Source of the DNA: Blasia pusilla
Lineage: Eukaryota; Marchantiophyta; Marchantiopsida; Blasiales
NCBI GenBank assembly: GCA_050084515.1
Contig: CM114273.1
Location: 41,850,001-41,914,000 of the forward strand
Length of the DNA stretch: 64,000 nt
Direction: 5' to 3'
A program made the translations under genes and the position numbers. Below the pieces are notes generated by a model. It was given only the letters and a program-made list of their open reading frames with translations, did not search any database and had not been told where the DNA came from. Positions 1-12,400 of the stretch are shown piece by piece (the stretch's first letter is position 1; every line of letters begins with the position of its first letter).

Positions 1-124
1 AAGGAAAATCACTTTCTTAAATGGTCTCCTGTCGCCAATTTGTTATATATTCCAGTGCTAGACCTTGTAGGATAGTGGTCCTCATCTTAACCTTGGCTCC
101 TTCATTTCCCTACTGCTATTCCAG

Positions 125-3100
125 GCAGTGGAGGTGAAGGTGGAAATGCAGGAACTGGAGGTGCTGCTGGACGTGGAGGAATAGGAGGTCCACCTTGGGA
201 TAAGCTTTATCTGCCAAGGCATCGCAAAACCAAACATTATTATGGTTGTGGGCCAGGTCGGGATGGAGCACCGGGCAGGGGGGGAGGTTTCATCGGATCT
301 AAGAAGGCTCCTCAAGGTCTTACTGGTAGTCGTGCTGATGATGGGAAGGACGCGAATGATGGACAGGTCTGTTAGAGAAGGAGGGGACTTATAACTTACT
401 TTCTGCAGGATGTCTTAGACTTGAATTCTTTGAGTGAGCAGAAAGATTTAAATTGAGTACTGGAAATTGCAGGTCACATGGATTTTGAAGTCAAGAGATG
501 GAGAAATCATTGAGAAAGCGAAATCCCGCTTTAACTGTGCAGTGTGCCAATACCGAGTAAGGGCGACATCAGGTGATGGGATTGCCTCCCCTGGTGGCCT
601 CATCACAATTGATAAGGTCTGATATGAAAATTTTCAGTAATCGCCGAGGGGAAAGAAATGCCAGCTGCTTCATTGGAATCATTTCATACGATGGCTAGTA
701 TGTTTGACAGTTGCCTTGTATCACCTGTGTCACTCATATTTCTTTCTCTGATATCTGAAAGCAGGTAACGGTCTGGAATAATGGAGGCATGACTTTGCCA
801 GAGGGAACGAGGCTTTCCTTCGCCGCCACAGGGGGGAAATCAACAAGGGGGAAAAAAAAGAACAAAGTAGAGATATTGCCAGCATTGCGTAAGAACAAGC
901 GCTACAAATGTAACACTGTCTTTTCAATAGCGTTGGACAAACCTCATGGGCCTTCTGGAGGGACTCCGTTCCAGGCGGTGGCCACTGTGGCTCCCTATCT
1001 TGAGCTCTGCGGAAGGACTTTTTCCATTGCGGACCACGTGATACAGGTGAGGAAGATTTTGTCACTTCCATACAGATTCGTCTGTAAAACCTCATCCTGG
1101 ACTCAATGGTGTCGCTGAGCGTGCCGCTTATACTCATATGATGTTTGTATCAAGTATTTTGTGTTAGGTTGCCAAAGTGCACCAAAAGAAGTATGGTGCA
1201 TGAATGAGAGCATTTACTGGGCATTTTGTGAACTATGTACCAGGTCCCGGTCCAGTATCCAGTTCGGATCGTAGAGGGTGTGCAGTTTCCACACACCGTG
1301 CACCAAGGAGACCCAGTGACATTGAGACTCACTTTGCGAAACGTTTCTGGTCGTTCTTATGGTGGACGAAGCAAAAAGTACTTCTCTCGTTTCACTTGCA
1401 TTCATATAAAGAAAAAAAAGAACCTACGAAAGAAAAATAAAGAGATCCAAGTCTGTATTCCTTTGTCGAAATATCCTTCATCCGTCTATTTCCTTCAACT
1501 TAGGCTGTAGCAGAAAACTAATTGGAGGAGAGTGATATGGCTTTCATCCAGGTGAGTTTTCAAATCTTTGAAGTTCTTGAGGTGAATGCCAATGTACTTA
1601 CTATCCTTTCTTACCCCGTGAGCAGGTCATTAGGTAGTGTTGCAGTACTGGTACTGATGTTCCTTGAGGTTGAAGGAGGGGAGAGAATTGATTACTCATG
1701 GAAACGTGACGTACCTGAAATTACTCCAGGACAAGATTACAACGTTGAAATGGAGTGCCACGTAGATGAAACTACTCAGCCATATTCTATCATGTCTTTA
1801 CAAGTTCATCTACTGCTCAAGGATGAGAGCATTGAATTCAGGTGAGACTGGATGTTCAACGAACCAGAGATTAGGTCAATCAAGGGAGTATCTCTCCGAT
1901 GATTCAATTTTTGCCATCGTTTTTGGCCATGACTTTCGCATGCTCCACTAAGGTGTTGCTGTCTGTCTGGCATGGATAACAGACGCGATGACATTAAGGT
2001 TTTGTTTGTGACTCGATACAGGCATCTGGAAGCGCGCGTCATTCCTGTGTATGCAGGTGTGGACATTGACGCAGTCCTCGTTACAGACGCAAGCTTCTGG
2101 CCTGGAGCGTACAAGTTATGGAAGTCTATCTTTGCGTTTCTGGGGCTGAAATACGTCTTTTGGGACAGCAGCTGGCATCAGACGTACTCAGTAGACGAAG
2201 TGCCTTGGATAGGGAAACATCGCCTTGTTATTTTCGCTCAGCGGAAAGATAATTCACTAGCCTACTGGCTGAAAACCGTGCTACCTCCACACATAGCTGC
2301 TCTTGGTGGACCTCGAGGGATAGACAATGCAGCCGGTAAACCATCGCCAGACGTCTGACGTGTAGACCATACTTGATTTAGCCCTTTGCTTTCTTTTGTT
2401 CATTAGAGATCACGAAGATTTAACTTGTGTTTGTCAAGTGGAGGCCTGTTTAAACAGCGTCGTTTTCATAGTCGTCTTCGATGGAAAGGTCCGTCCATTC
2501 ACAAACCATCTAATTGGAATCTTGGACCATTGTGGCAGCTATTTTCGTTGGGCCGACCTGTAAAGAAATTGCTCGGGAGCTGATAGACTGGAATCATGGG
2601 GAGAAAGTGAAGGAGGTGACAAACGCGAATTTCGTGCAGGCTTGCTGTGGTAGGACATCAGACGAAGAAGTTCTCAAACGGGTCGTTCTCAAGGCTTATG
2701 AGATCCAGAAAAAAATCAGGGCACGTGATTCATCTCAAGACTACACTATTGTTGTGTACCCGATGAAAGGAGCTGGCAAGACTATTCCATTAGTGATGTA
2801 CAGAGAAATCTTACCCGCCATGTACAACACCAGGGCTATACCTGTGAAAATTCTGGACGATCCAGCTGGAGTAGGTCTGTTGGCTTCTTGTCCGCTTCTG
2901 ACGATGCGGGAAGCGCCTGATATGTACTCAGGCATTTCAACCGCTATTGGTGGGCTCATAACTGCCGACCAGAGCAGTGCAACTGGTCGGCAACAAACTG
3001 GGAATGGACATCCAATAGCTCTCGACGGGAAGCACATCACATTGGGTTTCACAATAGCAGGACTCATTGTCTCACTCCCCATCCAGTTCAGGATAAATTT

Positions 3101-5007
3101 GTTGTTCAGGTTCGCTGGCCATCCATCTGTAGATATACCCGTTCTCTCATCATCCGGAGTAGCCTTCACCCAGGTAAATCTCTTCTCATCCGAGAGCTTT
3201 CCGAAAATTCTTCAGACGAGAAATTTCTAGGAGTCTCGCAAGAAAAAGCTGTGTGAAGATGAACTGTTCAGTGTTCAGGTTGGGTTGAGATCATGTCCTC
3301 TCTCGCGGAGAGCTAACGTAACCATTGCGAGCTAGTGGAGTTTACCTGTTATCTGAACTCTTTTTAAAACTATTGTAAGATATATTCGTCAACTTTACAG
3401 TCGCAGTAATGCAGAGGATTACACAGTGGTCAGTTGTAGTTCTTGACCAAATTCATACGTTCATGTTTTCGTCCCTTCGTCATCACAGAGGTTGACACTA
3501 ACCGACCTTCTGTCTGACAGGGATTTCCTTTTTACTCAATGTGTTTGTGTCCGTTTCTTACTTCCCTGTGGGCAATATCCAGGTTATTGGGATCAGCTTC
3601 TATTACGACCTCAAGTCCGATTGGGTGGGCCAACGAGAGACTTTCCCCCACGGCTACATCATAGTACAAGAGTTTAAAAGGGCAGTAACCACTCTGGGAT
3701 TCTCAAGCATATTTGAAATGGAGGCCTTAGTGTTGGCTTTGACTGGTGGCCTGGTGCTACTAAAAAATGAATTGAAAGGTTTCTCACATACCAAAGGAAA
3801 AGCTAAACACGTACTGAAGGGTATGCTGCATGAGATTCGAGAGCTTCTTGGCGCGACTCGCTCCATACACATACCCAAGGCCGACGATGTGAGATCAGAC
3901 TGCAGGAGTCTTGTACGGACACTTCCTCCGTGGATGTTCTCTTATATAGACGAACAGCAAATCATCCGAGTTGTGTGAGTTCTGTTTCCACCGATATCTG
4001 CAAGGCACCCGAGCTCCAAGTCTGTCTAACTAAAGATGGAGGAATTCAGCAACAGCAAGATTTGCCTCCAACCTTGACGAAGATTTCGACTGTGTGAACA
4101 CTGACTGGTAAGCAAGGTTTCCCCTCTCCATGTCACATCTGATTTTAGAGTGGACTTTCGAAACGATCATAGAAAGATTCATGTCATGATTGAAAAAACC
4201 ACACAATTTACTTCATACAGACCGGTGCTAGTACCAGGTGATGGAAACGTTTGACAACGTAGAGATTCTAAAATAGTGAAGCTCGTAACCTTCTCCTCCC
4301 TGTCGCTATCCCAATCAGCGGTCTTTCAGCTCATCTACTGAATTCCACGCTTAGAGATTAGAGCTTTCGGAGACGATTATATTCTCTGCACTTCAGACTT
4401 TGCAAAGTGTTTCGACATTGACAGTGCCATTAAGCGCAAGATTGTGAGTCTCGACCATTCCTGAATTATTATTACTTTCACAAAAACCCTTTTTCGTGTT
4501 GAGGAATAGACAAGCCATTGCAACTGTTAACTCCCATTGTAGTACCAGTTTGTTTAAGATTTGGTGGTACAGAGGTGAAAAGTGTTGAATAAAGTTCTGA
4601 TCAAGTTTAGTATTCATGAGGAGGTCATTGCTTCATCCTGTCGCTCTTGATTCTACACACAGCCGGAAACATGGAAAGTAATACTGCACCAGCCAAGCGC
4701 ACAAGAACATGTCGTCCCTTACATGGGCTACCGTCTTCTTCTGTGGAGACCACACATCTGGACAGCCCATTCACACTCATTTTGGTTGACGAAACCTGGA
4801 GCTCCCATTCCTCATGGCATATCTATATTATTATTAGAGTGCACTATTTTATATGCCGTACTCGACCTAAAGAAAATACCTTTCAGCGATCCATATGTAT
4901 ATGATGTTGGAATGTGTAAACGGCAACAAGCAGCGCTGCACCGTAAACAAACAGGCTTCAACGTAAACGCTGCAAGGCAAGTTGGGTGCAACGTAAACGC
5001 TGGATAG
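125..5007 (+). CDS. Unrecognised multi-exon glycine-rich protein, 5' end outside window, C-terminus altered by a retrotransposon
   Basis: I do not recognise this protein. Exons that read through in phase are 125-366, 473-616, 765-1046, 1244-1377, 1626-1841, 2022-2305, 2472-2559, 2654-3173, 3583-3974, then less surely 4036 to about 4082-4107, 4357-4443 and 4663-5007. The first visible exon is glycine-rich and collagen-like (GGEGGNAGTGGAAGRGGIGG, later DGAPGRGGG). Next come segments with the look of Ig-like or CARDB/NEW3 beta-sandwich repeats (VTVWNNGGMTLPEGTRLSF; PVRIVEGVQFPHTVHQGDP; DYSWKRDVPEITPGQDYNVE), then a mixed alpha/beta part and a C-terminal segment containing PHGISILLLECTILYAVLDL. 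No signal peptide can be judged because the start lies before base 1. At 2560 I prefer a 94-nt intron (donor GTAAAG, acceptor GGTAG), but a frameshift is possible because the skipped bases also stay open in another frame. The joins between 3974 and 4663 are provisional. The final exon runs into a copia LTR at 4905. Confidence 0.5.
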
Positions 5008-5122
5008 ACGAGTTAGGCTCCAATCAAACAGCATACAAACGAGCACTTAACTCATGTATAAAACTCTTCACATGGCTGTGACCATTTAATTCCGCTCAGC
5101 AGAATTGCTGAAATAAACTTCA
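4905..5122 (+). repeat. 5' LTR of the copia element
   Basis: It starts TGTTGGAATG and ends AATAAACTTCA. It contains a TATAAAA box-like stretch and an AATAAA near its 3' end. A short internal direct repeat, CAACGTAAACGCTG, occurs twice. The TATGA target duplication precedes it. Its first 103 bases are read as protein by the interrupted host exon. Confidence 0.96.
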
Positions 5123-5134
5123 TGGTATCAGAGC
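5123..5134 (+). other. Primer binding site (initiator tRNA-Met)
   Basis: TGGTATCAGAGC lies directly after the 5' LTR. It is the standard plant copia site complementary to the 3' end of initiator tRNA-Met. Confidence 0.93.
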
Positions 5135-5274
5135 AGGTTTCATGTGAGATTTCTAACAATTTCTTACAAACTGAAACTCGTGCATATTACGCGTGAGATC
5201 TCTAGCAATTTCTCACAAGCTGAAACTGCACCTGAGCAGTTTACGAGAGCTACTTCCTACTCCGAGTGAGATTG

Positions 5275-5432
5275 GTACTCATATACAGAGAGAATAGGAC
5301 AGGCAGAACTCTGTATCCTTTTGACAGGGACAGTAAGCATACTCCCAATAGAGGTACTCATATACAGAGAGAATAGGACAGGCAGAACTCTGTACCCTTT
5401 TGATAGGGACAGTAAGCATACTCCCAATAGAG
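5275..5432 (+). repeat. 79-bp tandem duplication in the copia leader
   Basis: Copies at 5275-5353 and 5354-5432 start GTACTCATATACAGAGAG and end CCCAATAGAG. They differ at two positions. The duplication lies between the primer binding site and gag. Confidence 0.93.
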
Positions 5433-5541
5433 GGAAAAATATCAAGCTGAGAGAAGAGGAAGAAGACTAGCAATCAGAAGTCGATCATATGCAGGCAAGG
5501 AGGACCAGCAAGATCGAAGCGAGCACCTATCAAGATAAAAA

Positions 5542-8500
5542 ATGACGAGCCTTACCGACAACATATTGAGTGAGCCACAAGCTCGATGAGAGCAATTATG
5601 GCACTTGGCGATACAGGATGAAGGCCATTCTGATGACATCTGATCTTTACGATATAGTTGATGGATAAGAGAAGAGAAGACCTCGAATATGGATGCTTGA
5701 GCCACGAAAGACTTCGAGAAGAGAGATCGAAAGGCCCTTGGAATTCTGATGATGTCAACGAGAGATTCTCAAATCCCTCATTTGAAACATGCAGAGACCT
5801 CCAAGGAAGCTTGGACTACACTTGAAGCGGTTCATGCTAGCACAAGCCAGAAAACTAGCATTGCATAGGCGAATTTACTCAATGAAGATGAGCTCCACCT
5901 CGACTATGTATTCACACCTCAGCATTATGAAAGAGCTAAGAGATGATTTGGCAGAAGTTAAGGTTTTAATTGATGATGAAACCATGGCAGCCACTATGAT
6001 GAATAGTGTGGCCCAAGACTCCTACGGGGACTTCATAAACTCTCTAGCCGTGAGAGAAAAGACGCCTACTTTTTCTGAACTATGCATACTCCTACTTGCG
6101 AAGAAAGGAGAGCCGAACGACCTTGCTGCCCAAGAAGGACAAGAATCGGGACCTAGCGCTCTATTCAGCCAGAAGAAGGGAACATTCCCTCGTCAATATG
6201 AAGAAAGGCGATCACAAGAGCGCAACACATCCGGACCAAAGGCCCAAACCTTCCGCACCATCGAGAAAAAGTTCAATGGTAAGACCTACAACACTACCAG
6301 CAAGAAGGAGTGCACAATATGCGGTAAGTTTGGCCATGACTCCAATCAATGTTGGTATAGGAATGATCGCCACAATCGATCAATGAGACCACAAGAAAAG
6401 CAACGAAGCTTCCTCGCCAAGAATGGGAGAACCAATCGAGCACTCACACCAGAAAGTGAAGATGATGCACGAGGACTTATCTCGGCATTGGTTACCACAA
6501 ACCAAGTGGACAAGTGGTTCATTGATAGCGGCGCCAGCAACCTCATGATAAAAAATAAAGGTTGGTTCACATCTTACAAACCTTTGATGAATGGACCTGA
6601 AGTATCAATGGGAGACGGCTCCATTCACTCTGCGATTGGGGAAGGAGATGTGCAAGTGACATTGCCCTCGGGTGAAGATTATACAATCAAGGATGTGTGG
6701 CATATTCCAGCTTTAACACACAACCTTATCTCCATCGGCCAGATCACCGAAAGAGAGAATATGAAGGTTGTTTTTTATTCCAAAGGATGCGAGTTCTTAC
6801 GAGAGGCCGACAATTTTGTAGCTGCCCAAGGAGTAAGGTATGGACGACTATATAAAATTCTTAGCAAGCCGAGCCCTCAACTATTTGCAAGATCTTCAAA
6901 CCAACTACAAGTTTGGCATGAAAGATTTAGGCACTTTAACACAAAGGGCCTCAAGTTGTTAAGCAAAGACAATATGGTTTGAGGGTTACCTAAATTAAGT
7001 GGAGAAATATCCACTTGTGACACTTGCTTACGAGGCAAGCAATTGAGGCAAAAGTTTGACAAACATACCCTCTCAAGGGCTCCAACTCCCCTCCACCTAG
7101 TCCACATCGACCTTGGAGGACCAATTCAAACGGCTTCACTATCAGGGGCAAGGTACTACATGCTATTAGTTGATGACCATTCAAGATTTATGTGGGTTTA
7201 TTTCCTACAACACAAATCCAATGCATTAGGTATACTCAAGAAATTTCTTACATTGATGAGAACTCAATCTACTACATCAGTGGGATCCTTGCATCTACAC
7301 CTTGGCGAGCCGCCCTCAAAGGTGAAGATGATACGAACGGATAGGGGAGGTGAATTCATGGGGAAAGCATTTGAGACCTTTTGTTGCGATCATGGCATCC
7401 ATCATCAACTTACTACGGCCTACACCCCACAACAAAATGGTATTGTTGAGAGGAGGAATCGAACGGTAGTTGAGATGGCAAGGTGCATGTTGAAGGGGCG
7501 AAATCTCCCCAACTATCTCTAGGCAGAGGCCATAAACACGGCCATCTACATCCTCAACAAGTGCCCAACAAGAGCTTTGGATGAGAAAACGCCTGAAGAA
7601 GTCTTCACTGGCATCAAACCAGATGTCTCACACCTTCGAATCTTTGGGTGTGGAGCTTATGCACATATACCAAAAGAATTGAGGAGAAAACTTGATGATA
7701 AAAGTGTGAGATGCATATTTATTGGCTATGGCACTAGAGAGAAAGCTTACAAGCTCTTCTCCTTGGAGCACCACAAGGTGTTTATGAGCCGTGACGTCAT
7801 ATTTGATGAAGACACTCCCCACTCCGAAGAGCATCAATCAAACGACCGAGAGTGGCCTCAAACCTCCCCGAATGAGGAGTCAGAAAATGAATCTGACAAG
7901 GATACACCATCCTCTGGGCCCACAACTCATGTTGATCCACCACCAACACTTGGTGAAAGAGGTCAAGGATTGGACGATATGGAGTCCACACTTACGCTAC
8001 CACCTCCACGAAGGTCAAGTCGACTACGCTAACTTCCTTCCAACTTACGAGAGGATTACATTTTACACATGGCTTTCTTTCTAAGTCATACACCATTTCA
8101 GCAAGCTCCCATTGAGCCTCAATCATTCCAAGAGGCATGCACTAATCCACATTGGCAACATGCAATGATCGAGGAGTACAATGCCATAGTTGCCAACCGA
8201 ACATGGGACCTGGTCCGTCTCCCATCAGGGAGGACTGCTATCCCTACAAAGTGGGTTTATAAGTGTAAGTATAACGCTGATGGATCATTGTCCAGGTACA
8301 AGGCAAGGCTAATAGCAAAAGGCTATCGACAACGCCAAGGCATTGATTATGATGAGACATATGCATCAGTTGCAAAAATGACCACGATTCGAGTGATCAT
8401 ATCTCTTGCAGTCATGTTTGATTGGCCCCTATCGCAGATGGATGTTCAAAATGCCTTCTTAAATGCCACTTTGGAAGAAGAGATATATCTACAACAACCT

Positions 8501-9648
8501 CAAGGCTTTACTGCTCCTGGAACTGAAGACCTTGTTTGCAAGATGCGGAAAGTTCTTTATGGCTTGATGCAAGCAAATCGAATCTGGAATCAAACCTATG
8601 ACTCGACTATGTTAAACAAACTTGGATTTGCAAAGAGTAAACACGACCCGAACCTTTATCTCAAGATCTCTACTTACGGGATTGTCATTGTGATCTTATA
8701 CGTGGATGACTTGATCATTACTGGAGATGATGTACAAGGGATACGTGATCTTAAAGAAGGACTCTCCTCTTCATTCAAAATGAAAGATCTTGGGAGTTTA
8801 CACTTCTTCCTAGGACTTGAAGTAAAGCGAGGGCCAAAAATGACCTTCTTGACTCAAGAAAGGCATATAGCTATCTTGCTTCAAACTTTTGGCCTAGAGG
8901 ACTGCAAATCAACGCCCATTCCGACGAGTACAAAGAGACTTACTTATAATGATGAAGAGGAGAAGGTGGACTTGAAAGAGTACCAAAAATTGGTGGGCTC
9001 ACTTATCTATATCACCAACTCCCGACCAGATATTGCATATGCAGTAAGCCAAATCAGCCAACATATGGCTGATCCCCGAAAGTCTCACCTTATTGCAGCA
9101 AAGAGGGTGGCAAGGTATTTTAAGGGTACAAACACATTTGGGCTTGCCTATGAGAGAGGAATCCAACAAGCTCTGATAATCTTGGGATTCTCAGATGTTG
9201 ATTATGCAGGTTGTCCAATCAGTCGCAGATCAACTTCAGGATATTTCTTCTCCTTTGGAAGTGCGGCTGTGAGCTTCTCATCAAAGAAGCAAGCCTCAAT
9301 TTCTCTATCTTCCACGGAGGCAGAGTACCGTGGATTGACAAATGCCACAACGGAAGCCATATGGCTTAGAGGACTATTGGTTGAACTTCGGTTTATCAAT
9401 CTGATCCTATTGTAATCTTGGGAGATAACATTAGTTCTATTTATTTGTCCAGAAATCCACTCTTCCATTCATGAACCAAACATATCGAAGCGCAGCATCA
9501 CTTTGTTCGAGAAAAGGTACTGAGTGGGGACATTAATGTTGTGTGGTGTCCGGGAGACGAAGAGGTTGATGACATCTTCACCAAAGGCCTTCCTACTGCT
9601 AAGTTTGAAAGATTTAGATCACTTCTTGGTGTTTTAGATTCTGTGTAA
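5542..9648 (+). pseudogene. Copia gag-pol polyprotein, broken
   Basis: The gag start near 5542 and the KLDESNYGTW segment (from 5579) are in different frames, and gag has further stops and frame changes up to about 5880. From 5789 to 9415 a single pol frame is interrupted only by three nonsense codons: TGA 6980-6982, TAG 7520-7522, TAA 8030-8032. Visible in order: CCHC zinc knuckle CTICGKFGHDSNQC (6311-6352), protease FIDSGAS (about 6521), a GAG-pre-integrase WHERFRH, an integrase core with DDHSRFMW, DRGGEF and TPQQNGIVERR, reverse transcriptase with QMDVQNAFL and YVDDL (about 8698-8712), and RNase H with SSTEAEYR. A frame change near 9390 shifts the RNase H tail, which continues to a stop at 9646-9648. 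The element should not be able to make its own proteins. Confidence 0.93.
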
Positions 9649-9678
9649 AAACATATGTGTTCAAAGAGGATTCCGTTT

Positions 9679-9686
9679 AGGGAGGA
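9679..9686 (+). other. Polypurine tract
   Basis: AGGGAGGA lies immediately before the 3' LTR, the normal plus-strand priming site. Confidence 0.85.
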
Positions 9687-9904
9687 TGTTGGAATGTGTA
9701 AACGGCAACAAGCAGGGCTACACCGTAAACAAACAGGCTTCAACGTAAACGCTGCAAGGCAAGTTGGGTGCAACGTAAACGCTGCATAGACAAGTTAGGC
9801 TCCAATCAAACAGCATACAAATGAGCACTTAACTCATGTATAAAACTCTTCACATGGCTGTGACCATTTAATTCCGCTCAGCATAATTGCTGAAATAAAC
9901 TTCA
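9687..9904 (+). repeat. 3' LTR of the copia element
   Basis: 218 bp, with 6 substitutions against the 5' LTR and no length change. It is followed by the TATGA target duplication. Beyond that, host sequence supplies T, TAT and TAG, the original end of the interrupted reading frame. Confidence 0.96.
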
Positions 9905-9916
9905 TATGATTATTAG

Positions 9917-12017
9917 AGTACAACTTGCAGCCGAATATGTGGTACTTAGGCAAAAGAAAATATATGTAAAAAGAGGATCGGGTTCGAGGAAATGGTTTTC
10001 CCTCCTCCGATGTTGACATGTGTAATATTTGACAAAAGAATTAAATTAACACGTAATCGACGTCTTCCCTCACATACATTATGCTAGTAGTTTCTATGGA
10101 CATACAATAAAATTTACGGATATAATTATTACCCTATGAAATTACATGCAATTTGCATGATGGTCATGAATTAATTTGTGTGCATTGCTAGGAGGTTCTT
10201 ACCTTTTGTTTCATTAGTGCTTATGGGCTTAATACATTACACTATTGAAATTCTTGTGTTCTTTTAAATGTGATATACCATTTCCTTTCTTAGTGTTATT
10301 TTGTGCTTCATTCCTTCCTTGCGTTTCAAATTTTGATCTAAAAAATTGATCTCAAATCCGCATAAATAAGTAATCTATAGGACATATTCATTTTCCAACA
10401 CCTTCAATATTCAATAGCATCCATTCACCTAAATCCATTTTTTGGACCTAAATGAAACAACATAAGTATTATCAACAATACCAATGACAACATTGCACAT
10501 AAGGGGGCAATGTAGTGGTGTCTCCCATCGCCTATTGATTTTAGCATGAAAATCTATTGTCTACAATACAAGAAAGCAATACCTGAAGACATCCCATTTC
10601 AAAGGAAGTACAACCCTAAAGCGCATGAACTTCAACCCCATGAACCTTTGATAGCCTAACATTATGGGTTGCCTCCCATAAAACCACAATAGTGTACAAT
10701 CATGGCCAAAAAAAAATTTATATTTTCTTGTTGCCCATGATATCCAAAGATTTCCACATATAAGTATCTCAAGAAACTATCTTCATGAAATTCATGAAAG
10801 TGCATCAGCCCATCATTAAGTTTAGGGTTCTCCCAAACAATGAACGGGGAGAACTAGGATTACAAGTTGAGCTATCCGGTGGAATTTCAGAATTTCCGTT
10901 TCTATTTCTCAAAAAGCCGTTGGAAAGTACAAGGTCTCCTTTGTATTAGTGTCGAAATATCTGGCCGAATTTTTAAAAAACTTCAAAATATACCGTCTTG
11001 TTTTATATAGACCGGAAATGTATCGGTTCTCTCGAAAAAAACTACCCGGACCCTCTCCCAAATCCTCTCATGAAGCTTACGTGTGTCAATTACCTACATC
11101 CCATCTCTACTAGTACCAAAAGATGGACTTACACTAGGAGTCTCCTCTGGGTGACATGTGTCCTTTCAAGACATTATTCCAGATGGGTTTTCCATCACTG
11201 GCTTTTTATCGATACATCTTTTCGCTTCAAGACATGTATGAAGTGATATGTTTTCATTTAAGAAAAAAAATTGAAGGCTGTGAGGGGATTATAAAGTTAA
11301 AAGAAGAGAGGTGTACTAGGAGGGGGGAAGAGTGTTTAGACTTTTAATTTCAGGACTTTAAGGAGTAAATGTTAAATTTCTTTCTTTCTTTCTTTCTTAA
11401 AAAAATCTCTTTCACTTAAGAGATTTTTTTTTCTCCATAAAGTTTAGATTTCAAAAAAAATCTTCCTAAGTTTTTAATTCCCTTAAAATTTTAAAAGACA
11501 AAATTTTAACCATTACTAGGATAGGAAATCTCCATTTCAAAATAAAAATTATGAAACTAAAATAGCAAAGTCAAGAAGATTTATTTCCTTTCTCATTTCT
11601 CTTAATCGTTTCAAATGAATTTCTTTCTTTGTACAAAATTTCATTCTCCCTATTTCTTTCCGTTATTTTAAAAACTCATTTTGCATTAAATCTTAATAAT
11701 TGTGGGGAGGGGCCTCGTAGAAATGCAAAAGAGGCATAATTAAAAAATGAGCAGAGATCACGAAGGAAAGCTCCACTAGAGAAGTTGGAAAAGCAAAATC
11801 CTCTGAGAGACGAAAAAGATTGAAGTCGAATGATATGGACTTGAGTCTTGAGGAATCCGTGAAGTCTCTCTGCAGTGCGTTCGGGATGTGCGGCGCCTGC
11901 TGCTTGAGATCTCAGAATTCATAAACGGATTCTCTGGATTTCGTCTCTTGTGGAGATCGGAGGATTCTGCATGTCACTGAGGTGTTCAGTCACACAGAGA
12001 GCGAGAGAGTAGAGGAA
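9917..12017. other. AT-rich intergenic DNA, no gene seen
   Basis: I find no credible exon. There is a TTTC microsatellite near 11380-11397, followed by a small A/T-rich hairpin (AATCTCT / AGAGATT, about 11400-11432). Confidence 0.6.
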
Positions 12018-12066
12018 GTGATTTACTCTCCGCGGAAATCCTGAGGCCCACGGAGCTTTCATTTCA

Positions 12067-12098
<32 letters not shown>

Positions 12099-12240
12099 GG
12101 ACAGAAGTGATTTACTTTCCACTGAAATCCTGAAGCCCTTGGGGCTTTCATTTCAAGTCGAAGAGAGATTAGAGAGAGAGAGAGGAGTGACTTAGAATCC
12201 ACGGGAATCCAATAGGCTCAAGGTGCTTTCATTTCAAATT

Positions 12241-12282
<42 letters not shown>

Positions 12283-12400
12283 TACTCATTAAGTAGTGCC
12301 TGTCTTAGCCTTGCGACCATAGACCCCGCGCGAGAGAGAGAGAAGTGATTTACTTCCACGGGAATCCAGTAGGCTCAAGGGGCTTTCATTTCAAATCGAG

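Larger units (their letters stand above)
4905..9904 (+). mobile_element. Complete but degenerate Ty1/copia LTR retrotransposon
   Basis: Two 218-bp direct LTRs (4905-5122 and 9687-9904) begin TGTTGG and end TTCA. They are flanked by a 5-bp target duplication TATGA (4900-4904 and 9905-9909). A primer binding site and a polypurine tract lie in the expected places. Protein order is gag with zinc knuckle, protease, integrase, reverse transcriptase, RNase H, which is the copia order. By my count the LTRs differ at 6 of 218 positions (about 2.8%), all substitutions, so the insertion is not recent. The element sits in the last exon of the upstream gene in the same orientation. Confidence 0.96.

Noticed and set aside
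2760-2785. GAGKT in the unrecognised protein as a Walker A ATP site
   Set aside because: The motif needs Gly four residues before GK; here that place is Pro (VYPMKGAGKT), so it is not a P-loop.
4583-4600. AATAAA near 4586 as the end of the first gene
   Set aside because: A well-phased exon with a good acceptor follows at 4663, so this is more likely an A/T-rich intron match.
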